Source of the DNA: HGM13006 sp900757695
GTDB lineage: Bacteria; Bacillota; Clostridia; Oscillospirales; Oscillospiraceae
NCBI GenBank assembly: GCA_959607825.1
Contig: CAUHNW010000001.1
Coordinates: forward strand, 201,696 to 265,695
Direction: 5' to 3'
Length of the DNA: 64,000 nucleotides
Numbering within the stretch: position 1 is the first letter of the stretch; each line of letters opens with the position of its first letter. Below the pieces are notes generated by a model. It was not told where the DNA came from, did not search any database, and worked only from the letters and a program-made list of their open reading frames with translations. A program made the position numbers and the translations under genes. This document shows positions 36,404 to 46,759 of the stretch, in pieces.

Positions 36404-38554
36404 TCAGAGCGCCATCGCCGCTGCGAAGCCCGTAAGCGTACACTCCTGGATGCTGCCAGGCTTCACATTATCGCCGATCACATAGATCTCCGGGGCACAG
36501 CCCTGGAAGGCCGCCGCCGCCTCGGTCCGGGACTGCCGGCCGCCGGACACAATCACCGTGTCGCAGTCAAACCGAATAATCTCCCGTAGAATATCCTTTT
36601 CGTCGATCTGCTGGATCTCCTCTGGGTCATGAGCAAAGCCCATCCCCAGTCCGGGCGGCTTAGGCATGCCACCGTCCTCCTTCATCAGCTCCGGAGGCGG
36701 CCCCATCTGCTGCGTCAGGTCCGGATACACTGGATACTGGAACCCCGGAATATGCGGCGGCTCTTCCACATGGGTCTCCAGCATCTCCTTGACCCCCTGG
36801 AACGTCAGCTTCCGCTGGGGCATATTGGTCTTGACTTCGGCCACCACATACCGGCTGCCGATTTCTTTCGTGTCCGCAAACTCCACAACGGTCAGGTTCG
36901 GCTCCGTTTCAAAAACGTGCTGCACCGCATAGATGCAATGGTTATTCTCGGCGAACACAGCCTGCTTCCGGGTGAGCAACGTCACCTGCCGCCCAGTTCG
37001 GGCCAGATACAGCGCTGTCTCCTTGCCGGAAGCGCCGCCGCCCACCAGAACCACCCTTTGCCCGATGGCATCCGGATTCTCATAGACCTGGTCAATGGTC
37101 AGCACACCAGGCAGCTCCGCACCCTGCACAGGAATGGTCTTTGCCTCAGATCCCAGGGCAAGGATCACAGCGTCATAGCCTTCGGATTTGATCTGTTCTG
37201 GCGTGGCCAATGTGTTTAGCCGGACCTGACATCCAGACTGGGCCACCTGCCGGCGCATCCAGTAGAGATAATCCCGCAGGTTCCACTTAAAATCCGGATA
37301 GACGGCAAACTTCGCCTGCCCGCCTAGGGCATCGCTCTTTTCATAAATGGTCACCTGATGGCCCCGCTCGTCGGCAGCCAGCGCCGCACGAACGCCCGCA
37401 GGACCACCGCCGATGACCGCGACCTTCTTGCTGCCCTTGGTTGCCGGGAACAGGCCGGGATTCTGGAGCAGCATACTGTAGGGATTGACCGCACAGCTGG
37501 GGCTGTCACACTTGCCCATGCACCGGAGACAGGGTGTCACATCCGCCCCCCTGCCCTCCTGCAGTTTAATTCCAAAGCTCGTATCCGCATAATACTGCCG
37601 CGCCATGGCAATCAGGTCCGTCCTGCCCTCGGCCAGGAACTGCTCCATAGTATCCGGATCTCCAAAGCCGCCCACTGGAGCGCACAGGGCTTTGATGCCT
37701 CTGGCCTTGAACTTCTCGGCAAATTGCAGATTCCAGGGACTCTCCTTTGTGGAGTTGTAGCCGCCCACATGGGTGTAAGAGCCATCCCAGCCCCGAATCT
37801 GAAAAATATCCACCAATCCCTCGCACATCTGGCAGAAGTCCAGCCAGTATTCCACATCGTATCCGGGCTGTTCCTCCTCGGCGGAGGTCTGGATTTCTAT
37901 GAGGAAATTCTGCCCACATGCCTCCTTGACCCGCCGGAACACCGTCAGGGGCAGCCGGGCCCGCTCCTCCAGTGTATTGCCGCCCCACTGGTCCTTTCTC
38001 TGGTTCAGCACTGGGGAAATGGCATTGGCCAGAATCGAGGCCCGGTAGCTCATATAGAATGTCACACCATCAAAGCCAATGCGCTGGAGCTCCCGACACT
38101 GAAAGACAAAGTCATCGATCATTCCGTCGATCCGTGCTGCGGAGATCTCCGGCTTGTTCTTAAAGTTCGGGTTGTAGTCCCCCTTCCAGTCGAAGTCCCA
38201 ATGGTTCAGGTGACTGATGTTCAGTTCCTGGGGCTCCACATTCATCAGCGACGCCGTGCATAGTGTCCCGTATTTGTGGACCTCGCCGATCATCCTGGTA
38301 AAGCCAGCCTGGACCTGGGGGTCGTCCATGAACAGCCGGGACATCACGCTGCGTTTGCCCTCACAGTCCGGCCAGGAACCCACGATCATGCACACCAGCG
38401 CGGCACCATTTTTCGCAATGTTGGTGAAGTACCGGGTGGCCTTCTGGAAGGACTCCTCTGAGCCGTCCACACCGCCGCCGCTTTTCGTGTGGGTCAGGCG
38501 GCTTTTCAGGGTAATGCCATTGATGGTCACAGGGCTAAATATATGCTCGTACAA
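36404..38554 (-). CDS. Enoate-reductase-like flavoprotein OYE2
   Basis: 716 aa from a TTG start at 38554 (AAGGAA at 9 bases). FMN barrel, 4Fe-4S site CLRCMGKCDSPSCAVNP (about 342-358), then an FAD/NAD(P) module with GGGPAGVRAAL and GGGASGKETAL. The barrel region FYMSYRASIL replaces the usual His pair, as in OYE1. A Pro/Met/Gly-rich insert (MGPPPELMKEDGGMPKPPG) lies near residue 620. It follows a perfect hairpin after betaH2. Closest to OYE1. Probably reduces an activated C=C bond; the substrate is unknown. Confidence 0.88.
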   Translation of the reverse strand: MYEHIFSPVTINGITLKSRLTHTKSGGGVDGSEESFQKATRYFTNIAKNGAALVCMIVGSWPDCEGKRSVMSRLFMDDPQVQAGFTRMIGEVHKYGTLCTASLMNVEPQELNISHLNHWDFDWKGDYNPNFKNKPEISAARIDGMIDDFVFQCRELQRIGFDGVTFYMSYRASILANAISPVLNQRKDQWGGNTLEERARLPLTVFRRVKEACGQNFLIEIQTSAEEEQPGYDVEYWLDFCQMCEGLVDIFQIRGWDGSYTHVGGYNSTKESPWNLQFAEKFKARGIKALCAPVGGFGDPDTMEQFLAEGRTDLIAMARQYYADTSFGIKLQEGRGADVTPCLRCMGKCDSPSCAVNPYSMLLQNPGLFPATKGSKKVAVIGGGPAGVRAALAADERGHQVTIYEKSDALGGQAKFAVYPDFKWNLRDYLYWMRRQVAQSGCQVRLNTLATPEQIKSEGYDAVILALGSEAKTIPVQGAELPGVLTIDQVYENPDAIGQRVVLVGGGASGKETALYLARTGRQVTLLTRKQAVFAENNHCIYAVQHVFETEPNLTVVEFADTKEIGSRYVVAEVKTNMPQRKLTFQGVKEMLETHVEEPPHIPGFQYPVYPDLTQQMGPPPELMKEDGGMPKPPGLGMGFAHDPEEIQQIDEKDILREIIRFDCDTVIVSGGRQSRTEAAAAFQGCAPEIYVIGDNVKPGSIQECTLTGFAAAMAL

Positions 38555-38573
38555 ATCACATACTTCCTTTCTC

Positions 38574-38613
38574 AGTGCGGCACAGCAGGCAACTCAAGCT
38601 GCTGTGCCGCACT
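38574..38613. terminator. Perfect 15-bp hairpin between betaH2 and OYE2
   Basis: AGTGCGGCACAGCAG (38574-38588) and CTGCTGTGCCGCACT (38599-38613) pair perfectly. No T-run follows on the minus strand, so it may be an attenuator or processing site inside the unit. Confidence 0.65.
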
Positions 38614-38646
38614 TGATTTCCCGCTGCGGTCAGGCTGCCCGTTTTT

Positions 38647-40203
38647 TTACCCAGTGACAGTCAGTTTTCCGCCGGAGGCCAGGACATACTCACCCTTGAG
38701 GCCGCAGCCCTCGCCTGCCTTGGCGGTGATGGTGATACCTGCCGCAGCATCGATCTGCTCGGTCTGCACGTCGCCCACCAGACACACGGTGGAATCTGCT
38801 GTGGCAGTCCACCTGGCGTTATCCAGCTTCACATAGGCATCCTCAATCCGGCCTATGACCGCAGCATTCTGGAGCGTTACATTCATCGTCCGGTCTGTGT
38901 CCTCGTGGATGATGTCGCCTGTGTATTCCCCGTTGGCAATCACAGCGTTGATGCCGTAGACCTTGCACTTCAGCTTCTCCGGCACCTTGGTCGCGGCAGG
39001 ATCCTCGTTCACGATGGAGTGAACCAGATACTTTCCTGTCCTGACCTTAGCGCCGTCCAACTTCAGATAGACGTTCTCAGACTTCACAAAGAACAGCGCT
39101 TCGCCCACGTCCCAGTCGCCGCCCACAATGTGGCACTCTGTCGTCTCGGTGTGATGCCCCCGGACGCCATGGAGCATACTGCCGTACTGGTTCGATTTGA
39201 CGGTACAATTGTTGAGCTTCACCCAGGCGTCGCCGGCAATGATTGCCACGTGGGTATCCACCGTAATCCGGCAATCATTCAGGACATTGTGGCAACCGCC
39301 GTCGGCGTAGGTTCCATAGCCCACGGTTTCGCAGACCACGTCGCAGTTGTTAGCCTCCAGGTACAGGTCGCCATGGGACCCGTCCGTGGACAGGGCCGCC
39401 CAGGAGTGGGCCAGAATCTTGGAGTCGTAGAAATAGGCCCGGGAGTTGCCCATGCTGAGATGCGTCCGGCAGTTGCCCCCCAGCTTCAAGCCTGGAGGCG
39501 GCTCCATCATGCCGGAGGCCACCCGGGGCACATAGGACTTCGGAATCTCGCCGCCCTTGGCGTCCAGGACGCAGTTGCGGACGATGAGGGTGGCGTCGCC
39601 GGTGACCACGGTGCAGGGCCGGATGACGCCGTGGGTGGTGACGTTGACGTTCTCCATCTCGCACTTCGCATCGTCATTGACCATGACAGCCGCGCCAATG
39701 CCTGCAAAGTCGTCAATGCCATGTCCGGTCATGTCGAACTGAGAGTCCTTGATTTCATAGACCGAATCGCCGCCGATGTACAGGCCGTTCAGGCAGACCT
39801 CATCGGTCTGATAGCTGACACCGGTCATTGCATTATCCGTCACAATGCCGTTGATCTGTGCGTAGGGCTCTTTCGCAATGTACAGCTTACCGTCCAGTAC
39901 ATCCATGGACTCCATCCGTGGGAAGGGCGGAGACTTGGGCGGGCCGCCGCCGGGCATACCCGGACCGGGCTTTCCCGGCTCCACATCCGCCCCGGGCACA
40001 GAACCGGGGTGCTCCGAGGGGCGGCAGATAGGCGGGCAGGGCTTCCGCTCCCCTGTTGATGGTGGGCTCAGGGGCGGCATATCCTTGGGATCCATACCGG
40101 AGGCCCGCATGATCTCCTCCATGGTGGCCTTTTTCGGTTTGTTGACCGGACCTTCCAGCACAGGCATGCCAAAGGCCGGTATGCTTTCATAAATCGTATT
40201 CAT
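38647..40203 (-). CDS. Cytoplasmic beta-helix protein betaH2
   Basis: 518 aa from ATG 40203 (GGAGG at 8 bases). No signal peptide. Pro/Gly-rich segment at about 48-91 (GKPGPGMPGGGPPKSPP). Beta-helix coils follow: YEIKDSQFDMTGHG, CEMENVNVTTHG, LIVRNCVLDAKGG, AYFYDSKILAHSWAALSTDG, YLEANNCDVVCETVGYG. It has the same coil order as betaH1 and betaH3. Nineteen bases downstream of SBP6. A scaffold or binding role is inferred. Confidence 0.72.
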   Translation of the reverse strand: MNTIYESIPAFGMPVLEGPVNKPKKATMEEIMRASGMDPKDMPPLSPPSTGERKPCPPICRPSEHPGSVPGADVEPGKPGPGMPGGGPPKSPPFPRMESMDVLDGKLYIAKEPYAQINGIVTDNAMTGVSYQTDEVCLNGLYIGGDSVYEIKDSQFDMTGHGIDDFAGIGAAVMVNDDAKCEMENVNVTTHGVIRPCTVVTGDATLIVRNCVLDAKGGEIPKSYVPRVASGMMEPPPGLKLGGNCRTHLSMGNSRAYFYDSKILAHSWAALSTDGSHGDLYLEANNCDVVCETVGYGTYADGGCHNVLNDCRITVDTHVAIIAGDAWVKLNNCTVKSNQYGSMLHGVRGHHTETTECHIVGGDWDVGEALFFVKSENVYLKLDGAKVRTGKYLVHSIVNEDPAATKVPEKLKCKVYGINAVIANGEYTGDIIHEDTDRTMNVTLQNAAVIGRIEDAYVKLDNARWTATADSTVCLVGDVQTEQIDAAAGITITAKAGEGCGLKGEYVLASGGKLTVTG

Positions 40204-40221
40204 CGCATGTTCCTCCGATCG

Positions 40222-42015
40222 TCAGTTGCTGCGGCGGGCACTGATGTCCTCGTAGGCCGCCTGGTATGCTTCCAGGACCGTATCCATGTGCATTTCCAGC
40301 AGCTTAGCCTGGAATGCTTCATAGTCTGTGGTCAGGTTCAGGTCGCCCACAATGAACTTCACCAGGCACTCGTCCACATAAGTGTCAATATCGGACTCCA
40401 GGGGCAAAATCTCCGCGGACACATCGGCAGACAGCGTCACCCAGGAGGGCATATTCAAGTAGTCGCCGTCCGCCTCCACAGATGCCCAGATATCCGAGGC
40501 CTCGATCATATCCTCGGTATAGCCGTCGAACTCTCTGGCCGCGTGCATCAGGAAGTTGCCCTGAAGCATGGTGTACATGCTTTTTGCCACAAAGCCGGGA
40601 TACTCAGACGCCGTGATCAGCTCTGTCCAATGGGGCACACCGTCCGCATCATAGGTAAAGCTCTCGCCCTCGGTACCATAGTTCGCCAGCAGCCAGCCAT
40701 CGGGGCTGTACAGGAAGTCCAGCCACTTGAGCGCCAGCTCCACATCATCGCAGGCGGTGGTTACGTTGTAGTTCCCTTCGGGAGTTGCCTCACTCTTGAG
40801 GCCGTTGGAGATCCGCAGCTTGTCGCCCTTGTTCTTTACCGCGTCGGTGATGGCCTGGATCTCAAAGTCCGGATCCGAGGCATAGCTCTTGAGTTCCGGG
40901 TATTCAGCAGCATACTGGTAGAATAGGCCGTAGGTGTCATTGGCCACCACCGCCAGCTCAGGTTCCTCCTGGCTCACATCGCTGAAGAAATCCTTGGCGA
41001 ACAGGCCCTCGCTGTGCCACTGGTTCATCATAGTCAGGTATTCCAGGAAGCCGGGCTCCTGAAGGCTGGACCGGATCTCGCCGTCCACTAGCAGCTTCTG
41101 GGTACCGTTGATGTCAAAGGCCCGGGTCAGCTGGTTGTCCCGAATGATACCCGAGTAGTGGATCCACATGGGTGTCTCCACATTCAGCTCCGTCTTAAAC
41201 GCCAAAAGCATATCATGGTACTCATCCAGCGTTTCAGGAATCTCAAGTTCCAGCTTGTCCAGCCAGTCCTTGCGGACCTCCGGGCCGCTGATGTACAGGC
41301 GCGTGTTGTCCCGGGAGTAGATGCTGAAGCCCACCACCCGGCCGTCCGCGGTGGTTACCTCATCGCGGAATGTTGGGTTCCCGTCCATGAGGCCCTGATA
41401 GTTCACCGCGTATTCCGGGATCAGATCGGTCAGGTCGTAGATCATGTCCTCCTCCACGGCGGCATCTGCACCGGCAGTATAGTTCATAGCCAGAGGCATA
41501 ATGTCACACAGGTCTCCAGAGGCCATCATCAACTGCACCTGGGTGTCAGCGTTCATAAAGGATGCAACGGTGTAATCAATATGGACCCCTGTGATCTCCT
41601 CGGTCTTTGCCGTGATGGGCAGGTCTGCGGGGGTCTCAAAGAACTGGTTCAGCAACGGATGCATGGAATAGAACACGGACAGGGTCGCGTCCGGATCCTC
41701 CGACAGGGGATACTCCTGGAAGGTCAGGTATTCTCCCTCGGGAATCAGGCCCAGGAGCTTCTGCTGTTCCTCCGTCAGCACCGGCCCTGTTTCTTCCTGC
41801 TCCTCCACAGACGCTTCGGTTTCAGGCGCCTCCGCCCCGGTGGGTTCCTCCGGTGCCGGGGCGGTCGCTTCTGCCGGCACTTCCGCAGCAGATTGCTCCG
41901 TGCCGGAGTTCGGTTCTTCTGCGCTGCTTGTGGTATCACTACCGCAGGCTGTAAGCAGGGACAGCAGCATTCCCACGGCCAGCAACAGGCTGAGCCATCT
42001 GGTCATTTTCTTCAT
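40222..42015 (-). CDS. Solute-binding lipoprotein SBP6
   Basis: 597 aa. Lipobox LLTAC with Cys24, then a long Glu/Ala/Pro linker. ASGDLCDIMPLAMNYTAGADAAVEED and WHSEGLFAKDF identify the fold. The tail AYEDISARRSN is more divergent than in the others. It lies between FldD (27 bases) and betaH2 (18 bases) in the operon that begins with OYE3, so capture, electron transfer and reduction functions are co-transcribed. No permease. Confidence 0.88.
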   Translation of the reverse strand: MKKMTRWLSLLLAVGMLLSLLTACGSDTTSSAEEPNSGTEQSAAEVPAEATAPAPEEPTGAEAPETEASVEEQEETGPVLTEEQQKLLGLIPEGEYLTFQEYPLSEDPDATLSVFYSMHPLLNQFFETPADLPITAKTEEITGVHIDYTVASFMNADTQVQLMMASGDLCDIMPLAMNYTAGADAAVEEDMIYDLTDLIPEYAVNYQGLMDGNPTFRDEVTTADGRVVGFSIYSRDNTRLYISGPEVRKDWLDKLELEIPETLDEYHDMLLAFKTELNVETPMWIHYSGIIRDNQLTRAFDINGTQKLLVDGEIRSSLQEPGFLEYLTMMNQWHSEGLFAKDFFSDVSQEEPELAVVANDTYGLFYQYAAEYPELKSYASDPDFEIQAITDAVKNKGDKLRISNGLKSEATPEGNYNVTTACDDVELALKWLDFLYSPDGWLLANYGTEGESFTYDADGVPHWTELITASEYPGFVAKSMYTMLQGNFLMHAAREFDGYTEDMIEASDIWASVEADGDYLNMPSWVTLSADVSAEILPLESDIDTYVDECLVKFIVGDLNLTTDYEAFQAKLLEMHMDTVLEAYQAAYEDISARRSN

Positions 42016-42042
42016 AACAATTCGCTCCTTCCGCGTTTTTTG

Positions 42043-43281
42043 TCAGCTGATGGAGATGTACTGGGAGGCCACGTCCTTGCGGATGCCGTCGTGGCTGTAG
42101 AAGTAGTCCTCCACCAGATCCGCCACCAGCGCCTCGGCTTTTTGAATATCCCGGGCGCAGGGCTTGGAATTCATATGGGTGTGGAAGAAATAAGAGCCCG
42201 CATGGTAGTTGCCGTCGGCGTCCTTGTAGTACACCGGATCGTCGATCTCTCCGCCGCCCATGATATTGGGCTTCACGCCGTCGGCCAGGCCCGCAGGACC
42301 AAACTCCCTGCCGCAGCAGGCAAACTTGCCAATGACCTTGACGCTGCTGGTCTCCAGGTAAAGTTTCAGGGTCTCCAGTGTCGCCAGGGCCTCGTTGGAC
42401 CCGTAGAAGCCGCCGCCATAGGTGGTGAACACGATGCCCAGGGGTTGATAGATGCCGTGGGGCGCGGGGCCGCCTGCGTAGCTCAGGGTTCCACCCGCTC
42501 CGGCGGGACCGTTGAGTCCATCGCCTCCCAAGGGAGGCATACCGCCGCCGGGACCGCCAGGGCCGCCCATGGGAGGCATACCGCCGCCAGGTCCGCCGAG
42601 CATGGGGCCGTTGGGGCCGGGGCCCTTCAGTCCGCCGCCGCCGGCATTAAAGTCCAGGCCCGCCTCGGCGTTCTTGGTGACGTTGCTCTCCAGATCAGAG
42701 CCGCCGCCCAGGCTGAAGCGCTTGATGACCGCGGAGGTGGGAGAACCTGCGATAATCAGGCTGCCCAGGCACACCACGTCATAGTCCTGATAGTTCTTCG
42801 GAACGTACTCTGTCTTGTTTGTGACCTTGCACATGTCCACAGTGAAGCCATAGTGCTCGAAGGACCGCTGGAAAGCCTTGGCGATCTTTTCGGTGTTTCC
42901 GGTGATGGAGGCATACAGGATCAGCGCCTTTTTCTTCATCTGGATCTTCTCGGCGTGGTCGTCCGCAGGGGTGATCTCACTAACCGTACCAGTTACAGTG
43001 GCTTTGGCTTTGTCCTCCTTGGGCGGGCCATAGGAGACGGTGCCGGACACCGTTTTCCCGTCGGTTTTCAGTGCCGCCTCCAGCTCCTGGCCTGATTCCT
43101 TGGCGGTGAAGGAGATCAAACTGTCCTCCGCCGTCAGCTTCGAGACAATGACACTTTTCCCCTGCTCGTCCAGCAGCGTGCCATGCCAGGTACCGTCATA
43201 GTAGTTCCGCAGCAGCAGGGTGCGGCTGGCCTTTGCCCCGTCCCGTTCAAAAGTGAATGTATACTTTCCTGTGTAGCTCAT
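42043..43281 (-). CDS. Flavodoxin-fold protein FldD with beta domain and Pro/Gly insert
   Basis: 412 aa from ATG 43281 (AAGGAGG at 8 bases). N-terminal lipocalin-like beta domain (SYTGKYTFTFERDGAK, residues 1-110), then the flavodoxin loop LYASITGNTEKIA with the canonical T-G-N-T. An insert rich in Gly, Pro and Met (about 214-260, GGPGGGMPPMGGPGG) precedes IVFTTYGGGFYGSNEA. FACCGREFGPAG and the tail YISIS follow. Thirty bases after OYE3, so it may donate electrons to that reductase or to OYE2. Confidence 0.84.
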   Translation of the reverse strand: MSYTGKYTFTFERDGAKASRTLLLRNYYDGTWHGTLLDEQGKSVIVSKLTAEDSLISFTAKESGQELEAALKTDGKTVSGTVSYGPPKEDKAKATVTGTVSEITPADDHAEKIQMKKKALILYASITGNTEKIAKAFQRSFEHYGFTVDMCKVTNKTEYVPKNYQDYDVVCLGSLIIAGSPTSAVIKRFSLGGGSDLESNVTKNAEAGLDFNAGGGGLKGPGPNGPMLGGPGGGMPPMGGPGGPGGGMPPLGGDGLNGPAGAGGTLSYAGGPAPHGIYQPLGIVFTTYGGGFYGSNEALATLETLKLYLETSSVKVIGKFACCGREFGPAGLADGVKPNIMGGGEIDDPVYYKDADGNYHAGSYFFHTHMNSKPCARDIQKAEALVADLVEDYFYSHDGIRKDVASQYISIS

Positions 43282-43310
43282 AACGTTTTCCTCCTTGGTC
43301 TGTTTTGTAT

Positions 43311-45360
43311 TTACAGCAGCATCGCTCCGGCATAGCCGCTGCGGACTGCTTTCTGTACGTTCCCCGCTTTTTCGCAATCGCCGATCATGCGGGTGTTGGC
43401 TACGGCACCGTAAAGGCCCATGGCCTCGTCGAAGTTCTCTTTCGTTCCGACCGAGTAGAGCACGGTTCCACAGGAGATCTTGTGTTCTGCGCCCGCCTTG
43501 TCCCTGTAGCAGACTCCGTCAGGCTCGATGGCTGTGACCGTGACGCCGCAGATGCCGTGGAAGCTGGGCAGATTCCTGTAGTAGTTCTCCAGCATGCTCC
43601 GGTAATGGGCCTCCGGGGCCTCGTTGGCCAGCCGGGGGAGCATCTCCAGCACTGTCACCTGATGGCCCTTTTCCGCCAGGTGCATGCCGGTCTCCACGCC
43701 GATTTCGCCGCCGCCGATGATGACCACGTTTTGGTCCAGCTCGTCCTCGTGGCCGAATACACCGGAGGCGGGCCGCACCAGGGGCAGGTCGATGCCGGGA
43801 ATGGGCGGCTTTTTCGGCGAGGCGCCCACTGCCACCAGAACCGCCTCAAAGTCCCCGTGGGCCAGCAGGTCCCGGTCCGCCCGGGTGTTCAGCCGGACCT
43901 CCACTCCCTGCTTGTAGAGTTGGGTAATAAGGTAGTCCTTGAACTGTCGCAGGGGCCACTTGAAGGAGCAGTAGTCGCTGTGCCGCAGTTCGCCGCCGAG
44001 GCTGCCGCTGGCTTCAAACAGCGTCACCTGATGGCCCCGCTCCCGGGCCACCAGCGCCGCTTTCATGCCCGCAGGACCGCCGCCCACCACAGCTACCTTT
44101 TTCGGCGTGGTATCCACCCCATTCATGCGGAGGATCTTGTCCTCCATGCCCAGAATGGGGTTCACAGAGCAGGATGGAGCGGAAATAGTCGTTAGCGTTG
44201 GACACATGGCACTTGTTGCAGCGGATGCAGGGCACCACGTCCTCGCCCCGGCCCTCGTAGGCCTTTTTGCCGTACTCCGGGTCGCAGATCCAGCTGCGGG
44301 CCATGGCGATCAGGTCGCATTTGCCCTCCCGCAGGGCCTTTTCCGCCAGGTCCAGGTCGTGGAAGCCCGATGATGCGCATATGACCATTTGGATGCCCTG
44401 TTCCACGCAGGCCCGTTTCACCTGGCCGATCTCCTCCAGATAGGGCATCTGATTGTCCGGGGTGGAGGTGAAGCCCGTGGGATGCTGGGGGTCCGCAATA
44501 CCGCCCCGGAGGTGCAGAATGTCGATCTTCCCCTGGGCCAGCCGTGCGAATTCGATGGTGTCCGCTACGTTCCATCCCTCTTTTCCCGGCTCCGACACGC
44601 TCATGACCGCCTCCAGGGGGAAGTCCCGGCCCAGGGCCTCCTTCATGGCACCGTAGAGCTCCAGCATAAAGCGGCTGCGGTTTTCCACGCTGCCGCCGTA
44701 CTCGTCGGTGCGGTGGTTACAGAGGGGACTTAAAAACTGGGCGTGGATGCAGCGGCGGTAGGCACAGTGCAGGCTCATCATATCGAAGCCCAGCTTTTTT
44801 AGCATCACCGCGTCGGCGACAGTCTCCGCGATATAGTCCTGGATCTGCTGGCGGGTCATATTGTCCACGGTGACACCGCTGCCCATGGGCATCATGTCGG
44901 CGGGCATGTCCTGCGGCATATCCCCCTGGGGTGGATGATCCCCATCAAAGTCCTGCATCTCGTTGGATGGACCGCCGCCCATGCCGATCTGGGGCGCGAA
45001 ATCATAGGCCGTGGCCTTGCCGCCGTAGTAGTGGATGGCATCCAGCAGCTGGCAGATGTAGGTCTGGCAGGTGGGATCGTACATGTCGCACATATTGAAG
45101 TGGCCCCCGGGGAAGTCGATGTCCCGCTTGTTCTCCTCGGTGACCGGGAACCGGGGCATATCCACCTTCAGATGGTTGATGGTTACCAGGGCGGCACCGT
45201 TCCGGGCCCGGTTTGCCCAGTTGGTAATCATTTTCTCCGTATAGTGGGTCTCTGTTCCCTGGAGGAAGTGGGGCGTTGAGGGCGCTGAGGTCATGCGGTT
45301 TTTCAGCACCATATTGCCCACCTTCAGGGGAGACAGCAGATTGGGATAACGTATATTCAT
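43311..45360 (-). pseudogene. Enoate-reductase-like flavoprotein OYE3, frameshifted
   Basis: An ATG at 45360 behind AAGGAGG opens an FMN barrel (LLSPLKVGNMVLKNR; GFDMMSLHCAYRRC, which keeps one His). The frame breaks inside the 4Fe-4S motif: CIRCNKCHVSNANDYFRS is in one frame and CSVNP in the next. Removing one base near 44171-44178 restores a 682-aa protein with GGGPAGMKAAL and GGGEIGVETGM. The rest is intact, so this is a recent mutation, a sequencing error or, less likely, programmed frameshifting. A Pro/Met/Gly insert lies at about 127-157. First gene of the OYE3-FldD-SBP6-betaH2 unit. Confidence 0.82.
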
Positions 45361-45478
45361 GGGAAAAACCTCCTTTGCTTCCATCATAGGAAAACCGCCC
45401 GAAAAACGCAATCGGCAGATCGCGCTTTCGGGCGGAAGGTTTTTGAAATATTGTCACACAGGATTGAATATTTGACCG

Positions 45479-46759
45479 TTATGAATCATTGCCACATCCA
45501 CGGGCAGCCCGGTAACTTCCCGGTGTTGTGCACAGCCTGCGCTGGAACACCCTGTGCATGGTCTCGCGGCTGCCGAATCCACATTGGGCAGAGATTTCAG
45601 ACAGGTTCAGATTTGTATGTTCCAGCAGATTGCAGGCCAGCTCCACTCGGAGTTCGTGCAGCTTTTCCAGAATTGGCACTCCATAGTACCGCTTAAAGGC
45701 GCTGCACAGCGTGGAGGGCTTTGCATGGACATGTTCCGCGATTTCCTGCACAGTGAGCTCCGGCCGCCGGAAGTTCTCATAGAGGTACTGCATCGCCTCC
45801 GTGACATTCATTCGCTTTTCGTTGTTGGTGTTGTCGGAATAGAGCTTTGCGATCCCATCCAGGAATGCCATATACCGTTCCACGATCTCATGCCATTTTT
45901 TGCACCCAACCAGATACCTCCATGCCACGGTCTCCAGGCTAAGCTGGCTCGGGGTGATCATCCGCAGGGCCACAAGCTCGGAATAGGTATGCTCCACCAG
46001 GTACTTATAGTTGTCCCGCAGCACGTCCGCGTCATAGGGCCGCATGGACCGCAGCACCTCCAGATGCTGCAGGCCCAGGGCCCGCAGTGTATGATCCCGC
46101 CGCTGGAGCTGCGCGATAATGTCCTTGGTCGCCGTGTCCACAAACTGCAATATGCTGAATACATGCTTATCCGGCTGGTCGGGAACGATGAGCCGAAAGA
46201 CGCCCTGATCAATGTCAAAGAAGCGGCTGAACTGCACCGCCTTCCAAACGTGTTCGTATTCCTCCGCGATCTGCTCCGCAGAGGGGATGTATTTCCCGAT
46301 ATGTACCGACAGCTTCAGGTCATACTGCGACTGGCAGGCGGATACGATGGACTCGCAGCTGGCCTCCACCTGCTCTATGACCTGGCGCTCCGCCGCTTCA
46401 TCCAGCCTGTATTGAAAACACAGCAATACGGAGACGCCGCCGTCCAGCTCCGCCTGAAAGCCCCACAGCTTTTGCAGCAACTGTTCGCCGATCAGTTGGG
46501 TCACAAGCCGGCAGCAAAAGAAGGTTTCCACACCGGGTGTTTCATCCCTGGTTTGAAAGACAATGGGGATAAAGCCGCAGCTGCCGATGGGCACTCCCAT
46601 TCTGGCCAGGGCCTGCCACTCCCCTTGGGAAATCGCCTCCGAACTATGAAAAATCCGTCCCATGATTCGGTGGTAGGCTCCATCCTCCATTCCAGATGGA
46701 AGATAGGCAGGCGGCTGCTTCCCCAGCTGGCCTATGCGTGCAAGTGCGGTCTCATTCAT
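45479..46759 (-). CDS. AraC-family regulator AraC4
   Basis: 426 aa from ATG 46759 (AAAGGA at 10 bases). No N-terminal coiled coil. The middle region is unassigned. C-terminal AraC HTH (about 315-420) with IAEHVHAKPSTLCSAFKRYYG and ISAQCGFGSRETMHRVFQRR. Unlike the other three it is on the same strand as its neighbours, directly upstream of OYE3 (gap about 120 bases), which it probably controls. Confidence 0.9.
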   Translation of the reverse strand: MNETALARIGQLGKQPPAYLPSGMEDGAYHRIMGRIFHSSEAISQGEWQALARMGVPIGSCGFIPIVFQTRDETPGVETFFCCRLVTQLIGEQLLQKLWGFQAELDGGVSVLLCFQYRLDEAAERQVIEQVEASCESIVSACQSQYDLKLSVHIGKYIPSAEQIAEEYEHVWKAVQFSRFFDIDQGVFRLIVPDQPDKHVFSILQFVDTATKDIIAQLQRRDHTLRALGLQHLEVLRSMRPYDADVLRDNYKYLVEHTYSELVALRMITPSQLSLETVAWRYLVGCKKWHEIVERYMAFLDGIAKLYSDNTNNEKRMNVTEAMQYLYENFRRPELTVQEIAEHVHAKPSTLCSAFKRYYGVPILEKLHELRVELACNLLEHTNLNLSEISAQCGFGSRETMHRVFQRRLCTTPGSYRAARGCGNDS

